64,000 bases of DNA from Enterococcus sp. 9D6_DIV0238 (GTDB lineage: Bacteria > Bacillota > Bacilli > Lactobacillales > Enterococcaceae): assembly GCF_002174455.2 (NCBI RefSeq), contig NZ_CP147246.1, positions 2,445,501 to 2,509,500 of the forward strand. Direction: 5' to 3'. The notes below the pieces were generated by a model. The model did not search any database, was not told where the DNA came from, and saw only the letters and a program-made list of their open reading frames with translations. The translations under genes and the position numbers were made by a program. Of the stretch, positions 21,348 to 30,845 are shown in pieces; the first letter of the stretch is position 1; each line of letters starts with the position of its first letter.

Positions 21348-22286
21348 ATGATTGAATTTGAAAAACCAAGAATCGAAAAAATTGATGAAAATAGAGATTA
21401 TGGCAAGTTCGTCGTTGAACCGCTGGAAAGAGGTTACGGGACTACTTTAGGTAATTCTCTACGTCGTATTTTATTATCTTCTTTACCAGGAGCTGCTATT
21501 ACCAATATTCAAATCGATGGAGTGCTGCATGAATTTTCTACAATTAAAGGTGTTAGAGAAGACGTAACGCAAATCATTTTGAATATCAAAGGTCTAGCTT
21601 TGAAGCTTTATGCAGAAGAAGAAAAAACCCTTGAGATCGATATTACAGGACCTGCTACAGTAACTGCTGGCGATATTATCGTTGACAGCGATGTTGAGAT
21701 CTTGAATAAAGATTTAGTTATCTGTAGTGTCTCTGAAGGAGCTACTTTCCACGCTCGCTTAACAGTGAAACCTGGTCGTGGCTATGTTCAAGCAGACGAA
21801 AACAAAAAGGAAGATATGCCGATCGGTGTTCTCCCTGTTGATTCCATCTATACGCCAGTTCGCCGTGTGAACTACCAAGTAGAAAACACTCGTGTTGGTC
21901 GTCGTGATGACTTCGACAAATTAACAATGGAAATATGGACTGATGGTTCAATCATTCCTCAAGAAGCTCTTAGCTTAGCTGCTAAGATCATGACTGAGCA
22001 TTTAGACATCTTTGTAAACCTTACTGATGAAGCGAAAAATGCTGAAATCATGGTTGAAAAAGAAGAAACACAAAAAGAAAAAATGTTGGAAATGACCATC
22101 GAAGAACTAGACTTGTCTGTTCGTTCATACAACTGTCTAAAACGTGCAGGTATCAACACTGTACAAGAACTTACAAATAAATCTGAACCAGAAATGATCA
22201 AAGTACGTAATTTAGGTCGTAAATCTCTTGAAGAGGTTAAACTGAAATTGCATGATTTAGGTTTAGGCTTACGTAAAGACGATTAA
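21348..22286 (+). CDS. rpoA: RNA polymerase alpha subunit
   Basis: 312 aa. N-terminal assembly domain (to about 230; [20 protein letters not shown]) is joined by a linker to the C-terminal domain (about 245-312; [29 protein letters not shown]) that binds UP elements and activators. Weak-to-moderate RBS AAAGGGG. Confidence 0.98.
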   Translation: MIEFEKPRIEKIDENRDYGKFVVEPLERGYGTTLGNSLRRILLSSLPGAAITNIQIDGVLHEFSTIKGVREDVTQIILNIKGLALKLYAEEEKTLEIDITGPATVTAGDIIVDSDVEILNKDLVICSVSEGATFHARLTVKPGRGYVQADENKKEDMPIGVLPVDSIYTPVRRVNYQVENTRVGRRDDFDKLTMEIWTDGSIIPQEALSLAAKIMTEHLDIFVNLTDEAKNAEIMVEKEETQKEKMLEMTIEELDLSVRSYNCLKRAGINTVQELTNKSEPEMIKVRNLGRKSLEEVKLKLHDLGLGLRKDD

Positions 22287-22313
22287 TACTTTTTACGAAG
22301 GAGGAAAACCAAC

Positions 22314-22697
22314 GTGGGTTATCGTAAATTAGGACGCACATCAAGCCAACGTAAGGCAATGTTGCGTGACTTAACTACTGATTTAATTATCAACGAACGT
22401 ATCGTTACAACTGAAGCTCGTGCGAAAGAAATTCGTTCAACTACAGAAAAAATGATTACATTAGGCAAACGTGGAGATCTTCATGCTCGTCGTCAAGCAG
22501 CGACATTTGTACGCAATGAAGTTGCCAGCGTACGTGAAGAAAACGAAGCTATTGTTGTTGAATCAGCTTTACAAAAACTATTCAATGATTTAGCACCTCG
22601 TTATGCTGAACGTCAAGGTGGTTACACTCGTATCTTGAAGACAGAACCAAGACGCGGAGATGCAGCGCCAATGGTAATTATTGAATTTGTTAAATAA
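22314..22697 (+). CDS. rplQ: 50S ribosomal protein L17
   Basis: 127 aa with a GTG start (encoding [20 protein letters not shown]) 11 bp after AAGGAGG. Last gene of the cluster; located near the exit tunnel. Confidence 0.98.
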   Translation: MGYRKLGRTSSQRKAMLRDLTTDLIINERIVTTEARAKEIRSTTEKMITLGKRGDLHARRQAATFVRNEVASVREENEAIVVESALQKLFNDLAPRYAERQGGYTRILKTEPRRGDAAPMVIIEFVK

Positions 22698-22867
22698 TCA
22701 AACTATACCGTCACTTTATAGATGATTCTTTTAGAGTGTTATGATGTTGGAGGCGACTCCTAGTCTAGCTCAACGCTTTCTCTGCTGAATGCATATTCAG
22801 CAGAGAAGCACTCATCATAGTATAAGGTGTATTTTTTTGCCCTAGGAACTTTCTTGGGGTTTTTTTT
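22698..22867 (+). terminator. Complex 3' end of the alpha operon: long hairpin followed by terminator
   Basis: A perfect 13 bp stem with GCAT loop (TTCTCTGCTGAAT/ATTCAGCAGAGAA, about 22780-22809) is enclosed by an outer TTATGATG/CATCATAG pair. The actual terminator follows: an 8 bp stem with two G-U pairs (22840-22859) and eight T (22860-22867). The first structure has no T run and may stabilise the mRNA 3' end or be a foldback repeat. Confidence 0.8.
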
Positions 22868-22981
22868 GTGTTTATAAAACTAAATAGTATTTTTTGTCAT
22901 CTTATTGCGCATAAGTGTTATTTTTAGTATACTTTATTTAATTAGAATTTTCTGAAAAATAATGTGAGAAAGGGGAATAAT

Positions 22982-24193
22982 ATGGCGCAAATGACGGCTT
23001 TTACATTAGTAATGGGTATTTTATATATTGGTGATATCATTTCAAGTAAAACAAAAGCTTGGGTTTCATCAGTTTTCGTGTGTGCTGTGCTATTTGTTGT
23101 AGGGTATTGGACATTTTTTCCAAAAAATATTGTTGAAATTGCTGGGATCCCACCTGTAGTAGCAACATTGTTGATGTATTTATTGATTACGAATATGGGC
23201 ACACTATTATCGATCAAGGAACTGGGCAATCAATGGAAAACGATCGTGATCACCTTATCAGGAATCACGGGAATCGTTGTCTTGTTATTGACTGTCGGTT
23301 CTTTTATATTTGATTTAGAAACAGTTTTAGTAGCAGTTCCGCCATTAGTAGGAGGAGTAGTTTCATCTTTGATTATGTCTGAGGCAGCGCAGACCGCTGG
23401 ATTGACCTCATTATCAGTATTAGCTATTCTGATTTATGTGATGCAGGGCTTCGCTGGCTATCCTTTAACCTCCATCATGTTAAAGAAGGAAGGAAAGCGA
23501 ATGCTCGAAAAATATCGTAATGGACAATGGCAGCCGGTAAATGAGCAAAAGAAAAGTTCTTTAGAAGACTCTATTATAGAGGATGAAACGATTCCTAAAT
23601 TATTCAAAAAAGTCCCTAAAAAATATCATACAGATTTTTCACGTATTTTCCGCTTGGCTTGTGTGGCTTTGGCAGCATACTATGTATCTGTTTGGTGCAG
23701 TTCCTTTGTTTCGATCAGCCCTTTTGTTCTCTGTCTATTTTTTGGTGTTATCGCTTCTACTTTAGGCTTTTTAGAAAAGCAGCCTTTGAAACAAGCAAAT
23801 AGCTTTGGTTTTGCTATTTTAGGATTGATGCTCTTTATTTTTGATGGCTTAAAAAAGGCAACACCTGAAATGTTGGAAGAGCTGCTTTTACCGATGGTAG
23901 GAATCATCATTATTGGTGTAGCGGGTATGTATCTTTTTTCTGCAATTGTGGGTAGGATATTAGGTGTTAGTAAAGAAATGGCCTTTGCAGTGTCTTTAAC
24001 AGCACTTTACGGATTTCCGGCAGACTATATCATTACTAACGAAGTCATCCAGTCGCTAACAGAAGATGAAAAGGAAATAGAAGCGTTGACGCATCATATG
24101 ATGCCGCCGATGTTAGTAGCAGGTTTCATCACAGTGACGATTGTTTCTGTAATTTTAGCAGGAATTTTTTCAAGTATTTTATTAAGCTTATAG
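22982..24193 (+). CDS. Polytopic membrane protein, putative permease paired with an amidohydrolase
   Basis: 403 aa from the ATG at 22982, chosen over an in-frame GTG at 22964 because GAAAGGGG precedes it. About ten hydrophobic helices. Two similar small-residue segments, VPPLVGGVVSSLIMSEAAQ (first half) and ALYGFPADYIITNEV (second half), suggest two inverted half-repeats with re-entrant loops, as in GltS-like secondary transporters. A soluble loop of about 55 residues (KKEGKRMLEKY...KKYHTDF) links the halves. Its stop overlaps the ribosome binding site of the following M20 hydrolase, so I infer uptake or export of an amide or peptide substrate cleaved by that enzyme. Family assignment is uncertain. 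Confidence 0.6.
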   Translation: MAQMTAFTLVMGILYIGDIISSKTKAWVSSVFVCAVLFVVGYWTFFPKNIVEIAGIPPVVATLLMYLLITNMGTLLSIKELGNQWKTIVITLSGITGIVVLLLTVGSFIFDLETVLVAVPPLVGGVVSSLIMSEAAQTAGLTSLSVLAILIYVMQGFAGYPLTSIMLKKEGKRMLEKYRNGQWQPVNEQKKSSLEDSIIEDETIPKLFKKVPKKYHTDFSRIFRLACVALAAYYVSVWCSSFVSISPFVLCLFFGVIASTLGFLEKQPLKQANSFGFAILGLMLFIFDGLKKATPEMLEELLLPMVGIIIIGVAGMYLFSAIVGRILGVSKEMAFAVSLTALYGFPADYIITNEVIQSLTEDEKEIEALTHHMMPPMLVAGFITVTIVSVILAGIFSSILLSL

Positions 24194-24207
24194 GAGTGAA
24201 TGATAAT

Positions 24208-25383
24208 ATGGAACAGTTAAAAGCGTTGATTGAAAAATATACACCTACAATGATTGAGTTTAGAAGAGATCTCCATCAACATCCAGAATTGCAATTTGAA
24301 GAATTTAGAACGACTGATAAGGTTGCTGAAGTACTCGATCAACTTGGTATTCCTTATCGTAAAACCGAACCAACAGGGATCATTGCAGAGCTTGTTGGTA
24401 GGAAAGCTGGTAAAACGGTTGCCTTAAGAGCTGATATGGATGCATTACCAGTTCAGGAGCTGAATGATGAATTGCCGTATAAATCATTAGAAGATGGAAA
24501 AATGCATGCCTGTGGACATGATGCGCATACTGCAATGCTCTTAACAGCAGCAAAAGCATTGAAAGAAGTTCAGTCAGAGATAAAGGGGACTGTTCGCTTT
24601 ATTTTTCAACCATCAGAGGAAAATGCTCAGGGAGCGAAAGCAATGGTTGAACAAAGGGCTGTTGATAATGTAGATAATGTATTCGGTATCCATATCTGGT
24701 CACAGATGCGTTCAGGAACAGCCTCTTGTGTGGTGGGTTCGTCGTTTGCTTCGGCTGATATTTTTTCTGTCGATTTTAAAGGTCGGGGTGGTCATGGTGC
24801 TATGCCGGATGCATGTGTAGATGCAGCGTTGATTGCGTCTTCCTTTGTGATGAATGTGCAGTCAGTCGTTTCAAGAGAGACAAATCCGCTAGATCCTGTT
24901 GTTGTGACGGTAGGAAAAATGGATGTCGGAACTCGCTTTAATGTGATTGCTGAAAATGCACGCTTAGAAGGAACTGTACGCTGTTTTAGCATTGAGACTC
25001 GTGATCGTGTAGAGAATGCGTTAAAACGCTTTGCAGAGCAGACAGCAGCGATGTATGGCGGTACTGCCGACCTCGTTTATGATCATGGCACACTGCCGGT
25101 GATCAATGATGAAAAAGACGCTCTTTTTGCTCAATCCGTGATCAAAGAAAACTTTGGCGAGCAAGCACTGATCCAAGAGCCGCCAACTACTGGTGGTGAA
25201 GACTTTAGTTATTTCACGGAGCATACACCCGGTTGTTTTGCTCTGGTAGGCTGTGGAAATCCCGAAAAGGATACGCAATGGGCACATCATCATGGGCGTT
25301 TCAATGTAGATGAGGATGCAATGGCGATCGGTGCTGAGCTTTATGCGCAATATGCATTTGAATATTTGCAGCAGAATTCTTGA
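24208..25383 (+). CDS. M20 family amidohydrolase (AbgB/HipO-like)
   Basis: 391 aa from the ATG at 24208; a GTG at 24196 overlaps the AGGAG ribosome binding site. Metal and catalytic motifs of the M20D group are visible: RRDLHQHPELQFEE, ALRADMDALPV, ACGHDAHTAMLL, FQPSEENAQGA and TTGGEDFSYF. Enzymes of this group remove acyl groups from N-acyl amino acids or cleave p-aminobenzoyl-glutamate and related amides. It is cotranscribed with the upstream permease-like gene and followed by a terminator. The exact substrate cannot be told from sequence. Confidence 0.85.
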   Translation: MEQLKALIEKYTPTMIEFRRDLHQHPELQFEEFRTTDKVAEVLDQLGIPYRKTEPTGIIAELVGRKAGKTVALRADMDALPVQELNDELPYKSLEDGKMHACGHDAHTAMLLTAAKALKEVQSEIKGTVRFIFQPSEENAQGAKAMVEQRAVDNVDNVFGIHIWSQMRSGTASCVVGSSFASADIFSVDFKGRGGHGAMPDACVDAALIASSFVMNVQSVVSRETNPLDPVVVTVGKMDVGTRFNVIAENARLEGTVRCFSIETRDRVENALKRFAEQTAAMYGGTADLVYDHGTLPVINDEKDALFAQSVIKENFGEQALIQEPPTTGGEDFSYFTEHTPGCFALVGCGNPEKDTQWAHHHGRFNVDEDAMAIGAELYAQYAFEYLQQNS

Positions 25384-25397
25384 GAATATAATGAATC

Positions 25398-25439
25398 AAA
25401 AAGATTGAAACCATTTTGCTAGATGTTTCAATCTTTTTT
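25398..25439. terminator. Terminator after the M20 gene
   Basis: 14 bp perfect inverted repeat (AAAAAGATTGAAAC / GTTTCAATCTTTTT) with a 13 nt loop and T run. Confidence 0.9.
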
Positions 25440-25510
25440 GCTTACGAGACAAAAAAATACATAAATATTCCTGTCTTGACAGATTAGAATTCCCATATTG
25501 CAGCTTCTTT

Positions 25511-25519
25511 TGTTATAAT
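25511..25519 (+). promoter_or_regulatory. Extended -10 promoter for the ECF operon
   Basis: TGTTATAAT is an extended -10 element; the -35 region is weak. It is 90 bp before ecfA1. TTGACA at 25476-25481 has no well-spaced -10 and is probably not used. Confidence 0.5.
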
Positions 25520-25609
25520 AGAAAATAGCGTAAATAAAAGAAGATTTGATTGAAAAAGCACTGATTTTTTGTTAGTGTTAGTAAGACTAAATAATTGAGG
25601 GAGTACGCG

Positions 25610-26449
25610 ATGCAACCGATAATTGAATTAAAAAATATTGAATTTAGCTATCAACCAGAAGAGGCTTCTCCCGCTTTGAATGATGTATCTTTTTCCATCC
25701 AACAAGGTGAGTGGATAGCAATTATTGGGCATAATGGTTCAGGAAAATCTACGTTGGCCAAAACGATCAATGGACTGTTATTGCCGGAAGCGGGCAGTAT
25801 TTCGGTTGGTGGTAAAGAATTGAACGAGGACAATGTATGGGAAATCAGACGAATGGTGGGCATGGTTTTCCAAAATCCTGACAACCAGTTTGTTGGCTCG
25901 ACAGTAGAAGATGATGTAGCCTTTGGTTTGGAAAATCAAGGGATTCCACGTGATGAAATGGTGATCAGAGTGAAGGATGCTCTTGAGAAGGTGCGGATGG
26001 ACTCCTTCGCCACTCGTGAGCCAGCTCGTTTATCTGGCGGTCAAAAACAACGTGTAGCAATTGCGGGCGTTGTTGCTTTGCGTCCAGATATTATTATCTT
26101 GGATGAGGCAACTAGTATGCTTGATCCGGAAGGTCGGGAAGAAGTGATCTCGACGATCAAAAAAATCAAAGAAGCAAGCAATCTAACTGTTATTTCGATT
26201 ACTCATGATATTGATGAAGCCGCTAATGCGAATAGAATCTTGGTCATGAAGCAAGGGAAGCTAGTCAAAGAAGGAACTCCTGCTGATATTTTTTCTGCAG
26301 GAACGGAGTTAGTCCAAATGGGTCTTGACTTACCATTTCCGGAAAAATTGAAAATTGCTTTAAAAGATCGCGGCGTTGCTGTACCTGATGAATATTTGAC
26401 TGAAGAAAGGATGGTGGACTGGCTATGGACATCCGTTTTGAACAAGTAG
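25610..26449 (+). CDS. ecfA1: ECF transporter ATPase EcfA1
   Basis: 279 aa from the ATG at 25610, after GAGGGAG. Walker [10 protein letters not shown] (about 40-48), Q-loop [10 protein letters not shown], signature [13 protein letters not shown] and Walker [12 protein letters not shown]. With EcfA2 and EcfT it forms the general energising module used by many vitamin-binding S components. The substrate-binding S proteins are encoded elsewhere. Overlaps ecfA2 by 25 bp. Confidence 0.95.
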   Translation: MQPIIELKNIEFSYQPEEASPALNDVSFSIQQGEWIAIIGHNGSGKSTLAKTINGLLLPEAGSISVGGKELNEDNVWEIRRMVGMVFQNPDNQFVGSTVEDDVAFGLENQGIPRDEMVIRVKDALEKVRMDSFATREPARLSGGQKQRVAIAGVVALRPDIIILDEATSMLDPEGREEVISTIKKIKEASNLTVISITHDIDEAANANRILVMKQGKLVKEGTPADIFSAGTELVQMGLDLPFPEKLKIALKDRGVAVPDEYLTEERMVDWLWTSVLNK

Positions 26450-27291
26450 ATTTTACGTACCAGCCAAATACACCATTTGAACAACGTGCTTTATTTGATT
26501 TGAATCTTACGATAAAAGAAGGCTCATATACAGCGATCGTTGGGCATACAGGTAGTGGAAAATCGACATTGCTTCAGCATTTAAATGCACTTGTTAAGCC
26601 GACAAAAGGGAAAGTGATGATCGGTGATCGGACGATATTACCTGAAACGAATAATAAAAATTTAAAACCTATCCGTAAAAAAGTCGGCATTGTTTTTCAA
26701 TTTCCAGAAGCACAATTGTTTGAAGAAACTGTTGAAAGGGATATCGCTTTTGGCCCTAAAAATTTTGGTGTGAGTGACGAAGAAGGAAAACGATTAGCAA
26801 AAGAAATGCTGACGCTTGTTGGTCTGGACGAAAGCTATTTAGAGCGTTCACCATTTGAGCTTTCTGGCGGTCAAATGCGTCGTGTCGCAATTGCCGGGGT
26901 TTTAGCGATGGAGCCTGAAATTCTGGTTCTAGATGAACCCACAGCTGGTTTAGATCCTCAAGGGCGTAAAGAAATGATGGGAATGTTCAAAAAGCTACAT
27001 GAAGAACGTGGGATGACGATCGTTTTAGTCACTCATTTAATGGATGATGTAGCTAATTATGCAGACCATGTGCTCGTTCTTGAAAAGGGGAAAGTCGTTA
27101 AAGATGGGACTCCGCAAAGTGTATTTGAAGATATCGATTGGCTGAAGGAAAAACAATTAGGTGTACCTACAGCTGCTAGTTTCGCAGAAAAGCTGATAGC
27201 TAAAGGAATGTCATTTGACACGTTACCTTTAACAGCAGAGGCACTAGCAGATGATTTGTTAAAAGAGTTGAAGGCAGGTGTTGACCTGTGA
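26425..27291 (+). CDS. ecfA2: ECF transporter ATPase EcfA2
   Basis: 288 aa. Walker [26 protein letters not shown] (Q-loop typical for EcfA2), [13 protein letters not shown] and [12 protein letters not shown]. It pairs with EcfA1 as a heterodimer. Starts inside ecfA1 and its TGA overlaps the ecfT start, consistent with balanced synthesis. Confidence 0.95.
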   Translation: MDIRFEQVDFTYQPNTPFEQRALFDLNLTIKEGSYTAIVGHTGSGKSTLLQHLNALVKPTKGKVMIGDRTILPETNNKNLKPIRKKVGIVFQFPEAQLFEETVERDIAFGPKNFGVSDEEGKRLAKEMLTLVGLDESYLERSPFELSGGQMRRVAIAGVLAMEPEILVLDEPTAGLDPQGRKEMMGMFKKLHEERGMTIVLVTHLMDDVANYADHVLVLEKGKVVKDGTPQSVFEDIDWLKEKQLGVPTAASFAEKLIAKGMSFDTLPLTAEALADDLLKELKAGVDL

Positions 27292-28085
27292 TGAATAAAT
27301 TGATTTTTGGACGCTACATTCCTGGGGATTCATTTATACACACAATGGACCCAAGGGCGAAACTGATTGCCAGCTTTTATTTTATTGGCATCATCTTTTT
27401 GGCGAATAATTGGCAGACGTACGCAGTATTAGCTGTATTTACGCTGTTTGCGATCTTTTTATCGAAAGTCAATATTCGCTTCTTTATTCGTGGTATCAAA
27501 CCACTGATTTGGCTGATTCTCTTTACTGTAGCATTGCAGATGTTGTTTACCCAGGGAGGAGAAGTTTACTTCAAATGGGGAATTTTCACCGTCACTGAGT
27601 TTGGTGTGATCAATGGCTTATTCATTTTTTGCCGCTTTGTGCTGATCATTTTCATGTCGACCTTATTGACATTGACGACACCGCCGCTTGATTTATCAGA
27701 CGCGATCGAATATCTACTGCGTCCGTTAAAAGTAGTTCGTTTTCCTGTTCATGAAGTATCATTGATGTTGTCGATTGCTTTGCGATTTGTACCGACATTG
27801 ATGGATGAAACAGAAAAAATCATGAACGCCCAACGTGCCAGAGGAGTCGACTTCGGTGAAGGAAGCTTGATTCAAAAGATGAAGGCAATCGTACCTTTAT
27901 TGATTCCATTATTTGTCAGCAGCTTTAATCGAGCAGAAGATCTAGCTACGGCAATGGAAGCAAGAGGCTATCAAGGTGGAGAAGGACGGACAAAATATCG
28001 GATTTTACATTGGCATTTGAATGATACCATTGTAATGCTGGCTTTTGGGGTCTTAACAGCAGTCTTGATTTTTATCAGAAGTTAG
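27291..28085 (+). CDS. ecfT: ECF transporter transmembrane component EcfT
   Basis: 264 aa from the ATG that overlaps the ecfA2 stop (TGATG); a GTG three bases earlier is an alternative. Five or so transmembrane helices, then the coupling domain with two Ala-Arg-Gly motifs (RARGVDFG and MEARGYQGG) that dock in the ATPases. Third gene of the ecfA1-ecfA2-ecfT-truA order common in Bacilli. Confidence 0.94.
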   Translation: MNKLIFGRYIPGDSFIHTMDPRAKLIASFYFIGIIFLANNWQTYAVLAVFTLFAIFLSKVNIRFFIRGIKPLIWLILFTVALQMLFTQGGEVYFKWGIFTVTEFGVINGLFIFCRFVLIIFMSTLLTLTTPPLDLSDAIEYLLRPLKVVRFPVHEVSLMLSIALRFVPTLMDETEKIMNAQRARGVDFGEGSLIQKMKAIVPLLIPLFVSSFNRAEDLATAMEARGYQGGEGRTKYRILHWHLNDTIVMLAFGVLTAVLIFIRS

Positions 28086-28104
28086 AAGTAAAGGTGGAAA
28101 AGAA

Positions 28105-28851
28105 ATGCCGCGTTACAAAGCAGTGATTGCTTATGATGGAACAAATTTTAATGGATTTCAGATTCAACCGGATAAACGAACCGTCCAAGGGGAATTTGAA
28201 AACACATTGCGAAGAATAAACAATGGCAAAACGATCACGATTTTTGGTTCAGGTCGGACAGACGCTGGAGTCCATGCTGAAGGTCAAGTCATTCATTTTG
28301 ATTTTGACCAAACACGTGATTTAGAAAAAATGCGTTATGCATTGGATACACAAACACCGAAAGATATTGCGGTGAAAAGCGTAGAAATCGTGCCGGAGGA
28401 TTTTCATGCACGTTATCATGTCGTAGAAAAAACCTATTGCTTCCGTGTAGATATTGGCAAACCAAGAAGTCCGTTTAAGCGATTTTATGCAACTCATTTT
28501 ATGTATCCGGTCGATGTAAATAAAATACGTCGAGCGTTACCTGATTTATTAGGAACTCATGATTTTACCTCATTTTGTGCCTCAGGTACGGCAATCGAAG
28601 ATAAAGTTCGAACGATTTATGAGGCGAAGCTTGAAGTAAATGAAGCAGAAAAAGAATTGATTTTTACATTTCGCGGAGATGGTTTCTTATATAAAATGAT
28701 CCGTATTTTAGTTGGTACACTGCTTAAGATGGGATCAGGACGCATTGATGAAACAACGATTCCGCAAATATTGGCTGCAAAGGATCGAAATTTTGCTGGA
28801 CCAACAGCAAATCCGGAAGGCTTATATTTAATGGAAGTAAAATATGAATAA
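28105..28851 (+). CDS. truA: tRNA pseudouridine(38-40) synthase
   Basis: 248 aa, modifies positions 38-40 of the tRNA anticodon arm. The catalytic aspartate motif GSGRTDAGVHAEGQV is intact. 19 bp after ecfT with AAGGTGG as RBS; last gene of the operon. Confidence 0.96.
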   Translation: MPRYKAVIAYDGTNFNGFQIQPDKRTVQGEFENTLRRINNGKTITIFGSGRTDAGVHAEGQVIHFDFDQTRDLEKMRYALDTQTPKDIAVKSVEIVPEDFHARYHVVEKTYCFRVDIGKPRSPFKRFYATHFMYPVDVNKIRRALPDLLGTHDFTSFCASGTAIEDKVRTIYEAKLEVNEAEKELIFTFRGDGFLYKMIRILVGTLLKMGSGRIDETTIPQILAAKDRNFAGPTANPEGLYLMEVKYE

Positions 28852-28852
28852 T

Positions 28853-28897
28853 AAAAGTCCCGAACAAAACAGTTTTCTAGTTTTGTTCGGGACTTTT
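28853..28897. terminator. Bidirectional terminator between truA and the Mga-like gene
   Basis: Perfect 18 bp inverted repeat (AAAAGTCCCGAACAAAAC and its complement) with a 9 nt loop and A/T runs on both sides, placed between convergent genes. Confidence 0.93.
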
Positions 28898-28952
28898 ATT
28901 GTTATAAAGGATGGCCAAAAATCAGGCTCTTTTCTTCAGAATAAAAGAAAGA

Positions 28953-30461
28953 TCAATCTTCTACAATATTTTTTTGCTCAAACAACTGCTGTAAAACACG
29001 ATACAAATCAGCTAACTCTTCTTCCTTATATGAAAGATCCCAGAAATAAAGAGGTAAATCAGGTGTCTTTTTTCTAGGTAATAGAGAAGAGCTGATAACT
29101 AGATCATACTCGTCGTTCAATTCTTCTTTGTAAGGAGCTGCATCAACAAAACCTAGATCATTCAGGAACTGATAGATCTTACTGACCAAAAGAAAATTAT
29201 GCTCAAATGCCACACCCACTTTTAAATGTTCAGCGTGTTTTGGTTTATCATAGATCGGCAGTAAAATGTTTTTAAAGGCATTAACAAGCGGTTTTTTGAT
29301 CGTGTAAATGAATTTGCTCCCTTTTTCCTGAGACTTTTCTTCAAAAAATAAGTGAATATTTGTTTCCAGGAATTGATCCGCTTTACTACGTGTTTTAGGA
29401 GCTTCAACAAGTTTTTCCAGATTAGGGAAAGGTTGACGTAGGGCATAAAAGGCAAACATCACATTCAATAAATTACCAATGATGATGGAATTATCCAGTG
29501 CTTCAGGTTCATTTTTAAAGATGTTGCGTTTCGCGTAGTCTAGAAATTCAGAGACGATATCGTACACGAGATTCGGTCGAGTTGAAAAATCATGGAGTGT
29601 TTGAAATAATGAAGGATCATCATCTAGCGTATAAAAAGGAGCATAGTGGGCCAGAAAGAAAATGAAACTGCTCTCCCCTTTACTTTGTTCAGGTGAAAGA
29701 GTTTGCTCTGCACCAAGTTCTTTATTTAAACGCTCAAAATCATAATAAGGATTGTCCATCATCAAAAAGTCATAGCGACTATCATAAGGAACAAAAAACT
29801 TTTTCCGTGTCCGGCACAGAAAAATTGCGGCAAAATAGGTCAGTTCTTTGGCACCGAGATATGTTCTAGACAAAGGAAAGTATTCAGCGTAAGCGCCAGC
29901 TAAACGCTCAGCATCCTCAAAAGCCACACTCTCAAAGGGCCAGGCTGTACCTCTCGTTCCTAACCAAAGCGCATTAAAAAGAGCCACTCGAACAGCACGT
30001 TCATCGCCAATCAAATTTGCTTCAGTATAACCAAAGCGTAAGTTGAATTGTTTTACATGCTTCTTTAACGGCAGCATCTTTCTGGAAACGGTAGAACGGC
30101 TGACGAAATAACGTTGACAAAAGTCATCTATACTAGGTTCTTCATGATTTAAAAAATACAGGATGAATTGAAATGGTACGGACTTTTTTAATAAAAAGTA
30201 GCGATATTCGTCAATCGTGACGAGCAATTTTGTACTATCGATTTTACCAGCTTTTTTTAAAATAGAAGGGTGTGTTTTCATTATTTTCAATAAATCATTA
30301 TTGATTTCATTTAAGATGATAAAAGTTTGTTGATAATTCAATGATTTTTCTTCCGATAATTGAGTAATTGAGATATCAGGCTGATTGATTTGTGTGATTC
30401 GTTTGAAAAGCTCAAACTTTGTCAATACACCTGAATCCATCATCAATTCTTCATAAAGCAT
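28953..30461 (-). CDS. Mga-like helix-turn-helix transcriptional regulator
   Basis: 502 aa from the ATG at 30461 (MLYEELMMDSGVLTKFELF), 8 bp after GGAAG; a GTG nine bases upstream overlaps this site. The size and layout match the Mga/AtxA group: N-terminal DNA-binding region with two helix-turn-helix units (about 15-60, and about 110-145, including DFCQRYFVSRSTVSRKMLPLKK), a central alpha-helical PRD-like region, and a C-terminal EIIB-like domain (VGVAFEHNFLLVSKIYQFLND onward). Such regulators link sugar supply to surface or virulence genes. It has its own promoter and no partner gene beside it; targets are unknown. Confidence 0.82.
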   Translation of the reverse strand: MLYEELMMDSGVLTKFELFKRITQINQPDISITQLSEEKSLNYQQTFIILNEINNDLLKIMKTHPSILKKAGKIDSTKLLVTIDEYRYFLLKKSVPFQFILYFLNHEEPSIDDFCQRYFVSRSTVSRKMLPLKKHVKQFNLRFGYTEANLIGDERAVRVALFNALWLGTRGTAWPFESVAFEDAERLAGAYAEYFPLSRTYLGAKELTYFAAIFLCRTRKKFFVPYDSRYDFLMMDNPYYDFERLNKELGAEQTLSPEQSKGESSFIFFLAHYAPFYTLDDDPSLFQTLHDFSTRPNLVYDIVSEFLDYAKRNIFKNEPEALDNSIIIGNLLNVMFAFYALRQPFPNLEKLVEAPKTRSKADQFLETNIHLFFEEKSQEKGSKFIYTIKKPLVNAFKNILLPIYDKPKHAEHLKVGVAFEHNFLLVSKIYQFLNDLGFVDAAPYKEELNDEYDLVISSSLLPRKKTPDLPLYFWDLSYKEEELADLYRVLQQLFEQKNIVED

Positions 30462-30482
30462 GTTTATCACTTCCTTGCCCTT

Positions 30483-30512
30483 ATTCTACTGTATTTAGGG
30501 TAGACTTGTCAG
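30483..30512 (-). promoter_or_regulatory. Promoter of the Mga-like gene
   Basis: Reading the minus strand: -35 CTGACA (30507-30512), 18 bp, -10 TAGAAT (30483-30488), 22 bp before the start codon. Confidence 0.55.
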
Positions 30513-30800
30513 CTAAGACGATGGAGCTGAAACACTTAGTGATGCATCCTTAACAAAAAGCTGAGCTTTAGCGGAAATATGAACAAAAGATAAAAACAAA
30601 TGAACGATATTTCTGGAAAATAAAGCATTAAGAAGTCAAAAAGCTAACTTATCAAAAAATGGAAAAAAACCGGAAAAGCATTTTTTGTTGTGAAACGATT
30701 TCAGTATTCTACTAACCTTAATCCAAGTAGATATTGTCGCTCTTTAAATAAGGAATGAGAGTACAAGTATGGTTTTGTCCTATTTTTATCCAAAATGAAA
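30513..30800. other. AT-rich intergenic region without a recognisable gene
   Basis: About 290 bp between the Mga-like promoter and the brnQ terminator. No ORF with coding character is seen. A stretch near 30570-30605 (AGCTTTAGCGGAAAT...AAAGATAAAAAC) faintly recalls the CGGAAAAAAGATAAAAA frame of the foldback repeats at 42.6 and 55 kb, but it is too diverged to call. Upstream control regions of Mga-type genes are often long, so operator sites may be hidden here. Confidence 0.4.
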
Positions 30801-30839
30801 AAGTCTAAAATATAACTCAAAGAGCTATACTTTAGACTT
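30801..30839 (-). terminator. brnQ terminator
   Basis: Inverted repeat AAGTCTAAA/TTTAGACTT with a further TATA/TATA pairing inside; on the minus strand it ends in a T run. It starts 7 bp after brnQ. Confidence 0.8.
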
Positions 30840-30845
30840 ATGTTT

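Noticed and set aside
25476..25500. Promoter from TTGACA at 25476
   Set aside because: No acceptable -10 at 16-18 bp; the extended -10 at 25511 is a better candidate.
28844..29077. 77-codon plus-strand frame after truA
   Set aside because: It translates the bidirectional terminator and antisense of the Mga-like gene; no family resemblance.
30560..30610. Degenerate copy of the foldback repeat
   Set aside because: Only a short AT-rich similarity to the CGGAAA...AAAGATAAAAAC frame; it could arise by chance in this composition.
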